From the IMG/VR virus record IMGVR_UViG_3300017757_000150, positions 1 to 24,435 of that record: a stretch of DNA of 24,435 nt. The stretch is one strand, 5' to 3'. Of this stretch, positions 6,414 to 15,200 are shown in pieces. Source of the DNA: a virus. Positions within the stretch are counted from its first letter, which is position 1. The number at the start of each line of letters is the position of its first letter. Position numbers and translations under genes: made by a program. Below the pieces are notes generated by a model. That model saw nothing but the letters and a program-made list of their open reading frames with translations, had not been told where the DNA came from and ran no database searches.

Positions 6414-8267
6414 ATGGCAGATTTAGTAAAAAAGGATGTTAAATATTTAAATAAAGATTTTGCACAGTATAGACAAAATCTAATTAATTTTGCAAAAAAT
6501 TACTATCCAAAAACATATCAAGATTTTAATGAATCATCACCAGGTATGATGTTTATTGAAATGACAGCATATGTAGGCGATGTTTTAAATTATTATACAG
6601 ACCAATCTTTTAGAGAATCGTTATTATCAACTGCAAGAGAAGGTTCAAATATATTAAATCTTGCAAGATTATTTGGATATCATACAAAAAGAAATACGCC
6701 GGCGAATGTTAAAACAGATGTATTTCAGTTAGTTCCAGCTTCAGGTAGTGGAGAATATGCAGCACCTGATATGGATTATGCATTAACAATTGCATCTAAT
6801 ATGCAATGTTCCACAGATCAAGGAATAAGATTTCGATCTGTAGAACCAATTGATTTTAATCAAGACCCAGAAGTGACAGTTTATGAACTTAATACGTCTG
6901 GAGAGGTTGCTAGATATTTACTTAAAAAACAAGTTGCTATGACATCTGGTGAAGTTAAAACACAAGACTTTACTTTTCAAGATCCTAAACCATATGATAA
7001 AATTGTATTAGATGAAGAAAATGTTATTGATATAGTTTCAATTAAAGATTCATCTAAAAATAATTGGGTAGAAGTAGATTATCTAGCACAAGATACTGTA
7101 TTTGAAGATATACAAAATATACCATTTAATGATCCGGAATTATCTCAATATCGATCGACAGTGCCATATATTTTGAGATTAAAAAGAACTGCAAGAAGAT
7201 GGGTAAAACGTTTAAGAGAAGATGGTAGGATAGAAATACAATTTGGTTCTGGAGTATCTTCTGATGCAGATGAAGAAATTGTTCCTAATCCAAAAAATAT
7301 TGGTTCAGGATTAGAATACTTAAAACGTACAACAACTGATACTATTGACCCATCAAACTTTTTATATACTAGTACATATGGATTGGCACCTCAAAATACA
7401 ACATTAACTGTTACATATACAGTAGGAGGTTCGATGAATGAAAATGTAGGAGTCAATGCAATTAACACTGTTAATAATGTTACTTATTTAAGTGAAATAG
7501 CAGAAGTTGATTTAGGAGATACAAAAGATACATTAGCAGTTACAAATCCAGAACCTGCAGTAGGTGGAGGTGCGCAACAAGATTTAGATAATATACGTCA
7601 AAATGCAATGGCAGCATTTGCGGCACAAAGTAGATGTATTACACGAGAAGATTATATATCACGTGTATATGCATTGCCAGCAAAATATGGATCAATAGCT
7701 AAAGCATATATAGTTGGAGATCAACAAATTGATACAAGTGATAAAAATTATCCAAGAGATACAATACAAAATCCATTGGCATTGAATTTATATTTATTAG
7801 CATATAATTCAGATGGAAGATTTATTCCAGCAAATCAAGCACTTAAAGAAAATATAAGAACATATCTATCACAATATAGAATGTTGACAGATGCAATTAA
7901 TTGTAAAACAGCTTTTATAGTTAATATAGGTATAGATTTTGAAGTTATACCTAAACCAAAAAATAACAGTAATGAAGTATTATTAGAATGTATCAATAAA
8001 ATAAAAGAAATGTTTCATAATGATAAAATGCAGATCAATGGATCAATTGATATATCTGCAGTAATTAATCAATTAAATTTAATTGAAGGCGTACAAAGTA
8101 TACCTACTTTAGAAATTTTTAATAAAGCTAACGGTCCTTATTCAAATAATGTATATGATTTTGAGATAGCAACTAAACATGGAATTATATATCCATCTTT
8201 AGATCCTTGCATATTTGAAATAAAATATCCAAATAAGGATATTAGAGGAAGAGCGGTAAAACCATAG
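6414..8267 (+). CDS. 6: gp6-like baseplate wedge protein (baseplate J family)
   Basis: 617 residues, close to T4 gp6 (660). gp6 dimers form the continuous ring that joins baseplate wedges. The N terminus is characteristic: FAQYRQNLINFAKNYYPKTY, then SSPGMMFIEMTAYVGDVLNY and YYTDQSFRESLL. The centre contains the J-family segment around 375-430 (DLDNIRQNAMAAFAAQSRCI, then TREDYISRVYALPAKYGSIA), and the end has a ferredoxin-like pattern (AFIVNIGIDFEVIPKP, then the helix EVLLECINKIKEMF). It directly follows gp25, and AAAGGGA upstream of the ATG supports the start. Confidence 0.9.
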   Translation: MADLVKKDVKYLNKDFAQYRQNLINFAKNYYPKTYQDFNESSPGMMFIEMTAYVGDVLNYYTDQSFRESLLSTAREGSNILNLARLFGYHTKRNTPANVKTDVFQLVPASGSGEYAAPDMDYALTIASNMQCSTDQGIRFRSVEPIDFNQDPEVTVYELNTSGEVARYLLKKQVAMTSGEVKTQDFTFQDPKPYDKIVLDEENVIDIVSIKDSSKNNWVEVDYLAQDTVFEDIQNIPFNDPELSQYRSTVPYILRLKRTARRWVKRLREDGRIEIQFGSGVSSDADEEIVPNPKNIGSGLEYLKRTTTDTIDPSNFLYTSTYGLAPQNTTLTVTYTVGGSMNENVGVNAINTVNNVTYLSEIAEVDLGDTKDTLAVTNPEPAVGGGAQQDLDNIRQNAMAAFAAQSRCITREDYISRVYALPAKYGSIAKAYIVGDQQIDTSDKNYPRDTIQNPLALNLYLLAYNSDGRFIPANQALKENIRTYLSQYRMLTDAINCKTAFIVNIGIDFEVIPKPKNNSNEVLLECINKIKEMFHNDKMQINGSIDISAVINQLNLIEGVQSIPTLEIFNKANGPYSNNVYDFEIATKHGIIYPSLDPCIFEIKYPNKDIRGRAVKP

Positions 8268-8276
8268 AACTAAATT

Positions 8277-9422
8277 ATGATTAGAGTATTTTACGCAGAA
8301 AGAGATATAACATTATATGAAAAGTACCCAGAACAAAATACGGGTATAGATCAAATACTGGAGCTAGTAAAAATATCTTCAGGATCTAAATTAAATAATG
8401 TAATACAATCCAATACATATAATTCAAGATTTATATTAGATTTTGGGACACAAATAAATACGTTATCAGCATCTATAGTTTCTGGTAAAATACCACCTTT
8501 AGGTAACAATACAAATTCTGCATCTGCTCATATTGTATTAAGAGCAGCAGCTGCAACAGATTTATTACATACATATACCTTAAAAGCCTTTCCTGTTTCA
8601 GAATCATGGGTTAATGGAAATGGTAATTATTCAGATGTCCCAATACAAAAATATGGTGCTTCATGGTTTTATCGAACAAGTGATGATGTTGCTAATTATT
8701 GGGCAACCGGTTCCGGAGTTACTCATGATGGTAATGATGGATTAACTGAACCAACTGGAGGCGGAACATGGTGGACAGGATCGGGATATGAGGCTTCTCA
8801 ATCATTCCAAAATGAATCTCCAGATATAAGAATGAATGTTACAGATATTGTGCAGCAATGGCTTTCTGGAAGTATTCCAAATAATGGATTTATTTTTAAA
8901 CGTACAAGATCAGATGAAAGATCGGCAGAAGTTCAGGGAAGTTTAAAATTCTTTAGTCGAGAATCTCATACAATATTTATACCTAGATTAGAAATAGTAT
9001 TTGATGACACAACTCAACCATCAGAGTATACAACCTTAACAGAAATATCAGCTGATACATATGTTCCATATTTTAAGAATATAAAATCTGAATATAGAAC
9101 ATCAGAGATAACAAAATTTAGAATAGGCGTTCGACCCGAATTTCCTAACAAGGCATTTCAAACATCGTCATTTTATTTAACAGGCGATCGATTACCGACA
9201 TCGAGTTATTATAGTATTTTTGATTCAGTAACAAATGAAACAATAATACCATTTGATACAACTGCAACAAAAATTGATGGAGACGAAAATGGTAGTTTTA
9301 TGAAACTAAGAATGGATTCATTTATGCCAGAAAGATTTTACAAAATAATGTTGAAGATAGAACGTAATGGCGGCGATGATATACAAACTTTTGATGATTT
9401 TTATTTTAAAGTAGTGAACTAA
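8277..9422 (+). CDS. Structural protein with a DNRLRE-like beta-sandwich domain
   Basis: 381 residues. Residues about 45-240 follow the pattern of DNRLRE-type (carbohydrate-binding-like) beta-sandwich domains: a strand YNSRFILDFGT, a long strand SAHIVLRAAAATDLLHTYTL, the FPVSESWVNGNG segment (about 105-116) and the diagnostic VTDIVQQWLSGSIPNNGFIF (188-207). The remainder (245-381) is beta-rich and carries FRIGVRPEFP and FDDFYFKVVN. T4 has gp7 and gp8 at this place, but I see no clear match to either. A baseplate-attached, surface-exposed role is plausible. The start has no strong ribosome-binding site, and the gap from gp6 is nine bases. Confidence 0.7.
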   Translation: MIRVFYAERDITLYEKYPEQNTGIDQILELVKISSGSKLNNVIQSNTYNSRFILDFGTQINTLSASIVSGKIPPLGNNTNSASAHIVLRAAAATDLLHTYTLKAFPVSESWVNGNGNYSDVPIQKYGASWFYRTSDDVANYWATGSGVTHDGNDGLTEPTGGGTWWTGSGYEASQSFQNESPDIRMNVTDIVQQWLSGSIPNNGFIFKRTRSDERSAEVQGSLKFFSRESHTIFIPRLEIVFDDTTQPSEYTTLTEISADTYVPYFKNIKSEYRTSEITKFRIGVRPEFPNKAFQTSSFYLTGDRLPTSSYYSIFDSVTNETIIPFDTTATKIDGDENGSFMKLRMDSFMPERFYKIMLKIERNGGDDIQTFDDFYFKVVN

Positions 9423-9423
9423 T

Positions 9424-12252
9424 ATGGCAAGATATATGGATAGAGATTCTCCATCTCCGGAGATTCCAAATACGGAACAAGTTAATGAAGGATTAGCTTC
9501 TGGACGAGACCCTAATGCATTATTAGGTAATAATAGATACACATGGAATAGAAATTCTGAAGAAAATTATGATGAGACGGATCGAGCTCGTATGCTATTA
9601 AGAATAATGCAAGAAGAGTTTCCAGATGACGTATTTTATTCTCAAGGTAGATTGACTCCCGGTGCACAAGGTATACAAGCACGAGAAGGATTGAATCCTA
9701 GATCTCGAGAAGTTGTTCGAGAAATGCAAATAACAAAAAGAACACCTGCCGGAGTTGCTCAATTTTCTGCACGTGAAAAAATATATGAAAAATACGAATT
9801 AACAAAGGCATATCCATCTGTTGATGAAGAAGATTTAGATGAAATTTTAGATGAAGAATGGGTTACATTTAAAGATCCAATTGAAACTGAAGAAGTGCCT
9901 ATAGTTAAACCTAAAAAGACAGGACTCTTTTTAACAGCTAGAGATTTTAGAAAAACAGATCCACATGATGAATATATAAGAAGTGGACCACATACACTTG
10001 AATCAGATGCATCTGATATAGAAGGAATATTTTGTGTATTTTATATATTAAATGGAAAGGCTAGACCAATACCTAATTACAAAACATTAGAAGTAATGTT
10101 AGTAGAAAAGGGGTCAAGATATGATTCAATACGTACAGCGACTGCAAAACAATTACAAGAATATGACTTAAAATTAGACGGTCAAGATACACAAACTGTT
10201 TATGGAGCTGGTGATCCAGGATATGAAGGTGCAGAAGATTTTCAAACTGCATTTGGAGAGTATATGCAAAGAGCAATGCCTGATCGATCAGTTGAGTGGA
10301 ATATAGAAGTACGTTTGAAAAGTGGTTATCTACCAATGAAGCCATTTGTACGAGATCCTGGTGATTATATAAAGCCAGAATCACAAAGAAGATCAGGAGG
10401 AAGAATACCTGAAGATGATGATGGTAATCCATTACCAGCTGATCTATTAGCAAAATTTGATCCAGAAGATAGATATGCTGATACTGTATTTTTACGACAA
10501 ACTTATCGTGAACAAATGCGAGAAAAATATGAAGGTAAGATAGTATTAGGAAGATGGCCTGCTCCATATCATGACCCATCAGAAGTCGATGAAGATAATC
10601 CACCACCAGGGCCAACTGAAGTAGCATCTGATGCAGAAGTAACACAAGGAACACAAATTCGTGCAGATGATTATGTTTCAGGTGTTAGATTTATGATGTT
10701 AGGACATTGGAAACAAGTAAGATCAAATCCTGCTTTAAGATTATATGCGACCAAACAAGATATAGATCTTGCAAGATATGAACCTCAAACTACAATTACA
10801 GGTGCAGATGGCCAGCCATTAGGTTTTGAAGAAGCGTATGAAGCTGGGGAAGGTAGATATGGCCGAATAGGATTAATTAATCTCTTAAGAGAGGGTGGTG
10901 GTATAGATGTACTTGAACATACAGATGATGACCCTCATCCGGTGTGGATAACATTTCCTCATATTGTAGAAGCAGATACAGATGGCATACCAGGTATGGA
11001 TTTGTCAGAGTATATTGAATATCTAGATTATTGGTCTAATGGAGGACGTCCATTTGCAAATGCAGCATTAGAACCATTTGAACCACCAGGGTCAATAAAA
11101 TATTATGATGATGAAGCATATCAAGATTTAGTACTACAAGCTATCTTGCAAGGAGAAATAGATCAAATCAAAGATCAGATTATGGAAATATTTCCGACAT
11201 TGGCCGCTCAGACAGAACAAATGAAAATGTCATTTGAATCATTACCAACAAATTATATTAATTATTCAAATACAATGATGGGAGAAGGTGGTCCATTATA
11301 TAAAATTATGTTTTCAAAAAGTGGAAAATTTAAGTATAAAAAGAAACGTGGTTGGCCACAGAAAGATATAAAAACTAAAGATGAAAGTAAAAAATTCTTT
11401 GTATTAATGAAACGATTGGGAAGATTAAGAAATAATATGAATGAAGATGAAGAACATAACATTGTTAAAAAAGATAATCATAAATGGATGCGTACTGTTG
11501 CAAGAGATAAATTTGCAAGTTGGATGAATATGGGAGGAGGATTTGATACAACAAATGCACCAGTTGATGGACCATTAGCTCCGGAGATTGAAAAAGCCAG
11601 AGATGCAGCCGATAATGCATTTACTAGTTTTAGTATGTCACCAGTTGTTTTAGGAGTATCATTTATATCAATGCTTGCTCTTGCAAGTCCAATTGGATTT
11701 ATAGGTGCACTTACATTTGCTGTAGTCGATTTAATTGTAGGCGAAGTTCCAGACGGAAAATATAAATTTCCACCATGGAGATTTATGAAAGATGATTGGT
11801 ATGTCAAAGGATGTATATACAGAGGTAATGAAGAAAGAATGAATGATTTATATGCACAAGCAGCACAGGCAGATCAATATATGCCATGGCTTCGTGAAGT
11901 AATTAGTAAATTAAATTCACAAATGTTTATGATTGATGAGATGTTAGCTCGAGCAGCTAGTGTAGAAGATTTTAATGAAATTATGGAAGGATTATTAGCA
12001 ATGCAAAATTTATTCACAGTACTTGAAACCGGTGGGTTACTAGACTATGTACATAATTTACGTGCTGATATAGATGGGTTTGTTGCAGACCAATTGAAAA
12101 GACAATATAATGCAATACAATATGTTAGAAAAAAATGTCATAATAAAGTAGGAAATGATAAGAAATTTTTTATTACTTGGCCAACTGGACCACAAGAAGT
12201 TTTAAATGAATACGTTCCAGGATTGACATTTGATAATTATTTGAGGACATAA
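9424..12252 (+). CDS. Large baseplate-region protein with a hydrophobic segment, unknown
   Basis: 942 residues, similar in size and place to T4 gp7 (about 1030), but I do not recognise the sequence. The first half is acidic and polar (DEEDLDEILDEEWVTFKDP, around 135-155). Residues 580-700 look helical and charged. Residues 738-773 are strongly hydrophobic (MSPVVLGVSFISMLALASPI, then GFIGALTFAVVDLIVGE) with a Gly/Pro break in the middle, like a two-pass membrane hairpin. The end is helical (FNEIMEGLLAMQNLFTVLET) and finishes GLTFDNYLRT. It starts one base after the preceding stop and runs to four bases before the next gene. Possible roles are a wedge protein or an infection-time membrane protein. 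Confidence 0.8.
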   Translation: MARYMDRDSPSPEIPNTEQVNEGLASGRDPNALLGNNRYTWNRNSEENYDETDRARMLLRIMQEEFPDDVFYSQGRLTPGAQGIQAREGLNPRSREVVREMQITKRTPAGVAQFSAREKIYEKYELTKAYPSVDEEDLDEILDEEWVTFKDPIETEEVPIVKPKKTGLFLTARDFRKTDPHDEYIRSGPHTLESDASDIEGIFCVFYILNGKARPIPNYKTLEVMLVEKGSRYDSIRTATAKQLQEYDLKLDGQDTQTVYGAGDPGYEGAEDFQTAFGEYMQRAMPDRSVEWNIEVRLKSGYLPMKPFVRDPGDYIKPESQRRSGGRIPEDDDGNPLPADLLAKFDPEDRYADTVFLRQTYREQMREKYEGKIVLGRWPAPYHDPSEVDEDNPPPGPTEVASDAEVTQGTQIRADDYVSGVRFMMLGHWKQVRSNPALRLYATKQDIDLARYEPQTTITGADGQPLGFEEAYEAGEGRYGRIGLINLLREGGGIDVLEHTDDDPHPVWITFPHIVEADTDGIPGMDLSEYIEYLDYWSNGGRPFANAALEPFEPPGSIKYYDDEAYQDLVLQAILQGEIDQIKDQIMEIFPTLAAQTEQMKMSFESLPTNYINYSNTMMGEGGPLYKIMFSKSGKFKYKKKRGWPQKDIKTKDESKKFFVLMKRLGRLRNNMNEDEEHNIVKKDNHKWMRTVARDKFASWMNMGGGFDTTNAPVDGPLAPEIEKARDAADNAFTSFSMSPVVLGVSFISMLALASPIGFIGALTFAVVDLIVGEVPDGKYKFPPWRFMKDDWYVKGCIYRGNEERMNDLYAQAAQADQYMPWLREVISKLNSQMFMIDEMLARAASVEDFNEIMEGLLAMQNLFTVLETGGLLDYVHNLRADIDGFVADQLKRQYNAIQYVRKKCHNKVGNDKKFFITWPTGPQEVLNEYVPGLTFDNYLRT

Positions 12253-12255
12253 GTT

Positions 12256-15200
12256 ATGGGAATAAAAAGATTTTCAAATAAAGAAGAGATAATCCAAAGT
12301 AAAGGTAAAGTAAGAGGCTTGACTTGGAAAGAAGATGATTTAAATCTATTACAATTAGACACAAAAAATGTTACACCTGACGAAAAACCAGTAGTTGAAG
12401 TACATGTCTATGCACCAGGCAAATCTGGCAAGTATCTAGATGGCGGTGTTATAAGTTCAGAAAATTTTGAATTAGAAAAAGATCAAATATTTGTTGATTG
12501 GGCATCTGTATGTCGTGAAATGTTTAACATTGAAAGAGGTGCATTTGAAGTAGGAATTAATGTACATAAAAATTTACTTGGTAGTGAAGATGAGAGGGCA
12601 TTATATATTAATTCTATATCTCCGGATAGACGTGAAGTTCATTTAAAACAGACGCCTGGATATGATTTAAATTTAGAAAGTTATCTTGATGCATATGGCG
12701 AAGAGTCATTATTAGATACAGTATACGAAACAGTTTTAGATGCTAATGGAAATGAAGTTCCGGTACTTAATGACAATGGACAACCAGTAGTTAAGGCTAC
12801 AGTAGAAAGGCCATTATCAGATGATATATCAATAAATTTTGGAGAAAATTTATTATATAGAATTATCAATCAAAAAGATTGGTCCGATGAAAAAGATTTT
12901 GTAGTACGATTGTATCAGCCATTAGAAAAGGGAATTAAAGAAAAAGATACATTATGGATTGTAGAAGAATTATCTGATACATATTTTGATAATATTAATA
13001 TAAAAGGTCCTGAGGCAGTAGCTGTTCAAAGTAAAATACTTAAAGGTCCAAATTTAAATATTGATCCTAATGCAGGAATGATTACAGAAACTGATTTTCG
13101 AAATTGGAATCAGTTATTAGATGCAAATACATCTACAGCACAAGATATTGTAGATAGTATATTTTCAGGTTCATTATCAGGAGTTCCATTAGGCATTGAT
13201 TATACTGCATTTGATAATTTTATACATTTTTCATCAGCTAAAGAAAGAGTTGATAATTTTGTTTATAAATTAGAAATGTTAGAATATCATGATTCTAGAT
13301 TAAAGGTATTAGATCAAGCATCTGGAAGTGATACAACAGCCTTGCAAGGCAATGTAGAAATTACAAGAAAAAGACGAAATCTTGTACAAGGTTCATTTGA
13401 TGGATTTGAAAAATGGGCACATAATGAACCAACTTCAAGTTTATCAACACATGGAGTTTCAGGATCTGTAATTGGAGCCGATCCATATGCCTTAAAACCA
13501 TTTCCTAAATTTTTATCTGGTAGTAAATTTTATTTACATCATACAACATCTAGTTTAGGTAAACAATGGATAGAGGGAGTAATAGCAACAGCATCTTTAT
13601 ATGATATACATAATGATAATGCATTAGTAAAAACTATACCGGAACATATTAGATTAGATACAAATAATGAACAATATGAATTGTTTGTTAATATGATGGG
13701 ACAACATTATGATATTCTTTATTCATATATAGATAATTTAACAAAAATATATTATCCGGAAGAACAGCCAAAATTAGGACAAAGTAAAGATGTAATATTT
13801 CAAGCAGCAGAGGCATTAGGTTGGACATTAGTAAATGGAAAACAGGCATCACAATTATGGAATTATAAATTAGGAGTACAGTCCGGTTCTGGCCAATATA
13901 TAAGTACAGGTTCTATGTTTTCTAAATCAGATGAAGACATAACAAAAGAAGTATGGAGAAGAATCCTTAATAATCTACCGTTTTTACTTAAAACGAAGGG
14001 GACTGCGAGAGGTATCAAAGCGTTAATGAATACATATGGTATTCCTCAGACTTTATTATCTATTAGAGAATATGGAGGACCTAAGGTAGGCGGTGAAATG
14101 CCATTATTAATTGAAGATCGATTTTCATATGCATTGAAATTTGATAGTGGATCATTATGGACAGGAAATGAGTCTGCCGGCCAAATAAATTTTCCAACAG
14201 GGTCTTTTATAACTTGGCAAGATGGACGATATTCATCAAGCTTAACTGAATCTATAAGTCCTACAACTAATGCTTCTAGAATATGGGGAATTCAAAGACA
14301 TGAAGTTCCAACAATCACTCATGAGTTTAGAATCAAACCAGCTGTAACAAAAAGTATGTTATTAATGACAAGAACAGATCCTACTCGAGGACCGTCATGG
14401 CAATTAGCTCTAGAACATACTGCATCTTATTCTGGATCTGGAAAATATGGAAGATTGGTATATGTGCATGGTACGGCCGGAGCGGAAGTTCTACCTAATA
14501 TCGATGCCTTTGGAGACGGCGCGGGTTCTCAGCAGTCTCCAATGTCTGCATCGTCTAATTGGGCTCCTATATTTGATGGAGATTGGTGGAACGTAAGATT
14601 ATGGTTCCAACCAACTGCGAGCGGAAAGGTCAATGATTTAAATAGAAAACATGCTGATTCATCATATAGACAAAAAGTATTCAATGTTGAAACTAATACC
14701 TCTATAGCATATCATGCAGAAATACAAAAAGCTTCAAATTACATAAAAGGAAAAGTAATTCATTCTGCTAGTTTAACACTACAACCAGAACATAGATTTC
14801 ATAGCAGTAGGTGGTCCCTTGATTATGCAGCTGACGGAGCAGAAGATTCAACATTATGGCTAGGAGGAAATAATAAAGGTCATTCTAGCAATTTTACCTT
14901 AGGTAGTGGAATTGAAGCGGTCTTTTATAATGGGAATATTGGCAAATATGGCGTAAATCAATATTTACATTATCACTTCCATGGCACATTAACAGGTTCA
15001 CAACCAACTGATAGATTTTTATATTCTATATCATCATCTTTTGCAGAAGCAGGAATAGGTACATTTACAGGATCAATGCAAGAATATCGTGAATGGCTAG
15101 AAGTTTTAGATAAGCCTACATTTGATATACATACCTTGAATCCAACTTCATATGTATCAAGTATATCACCTACATCATCATATGATACATTGATAAGACA

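Noticed and set aside
10073-10654. Antisense open frame of 193 codons within the 942-residue gene
   Set aside because: It is composed almost only of Leu, Ile, His, Gln and Val, has no ribosome-binding site, and mirrors the AT-rich coding sequence on the other strand. It is a shadow frame.
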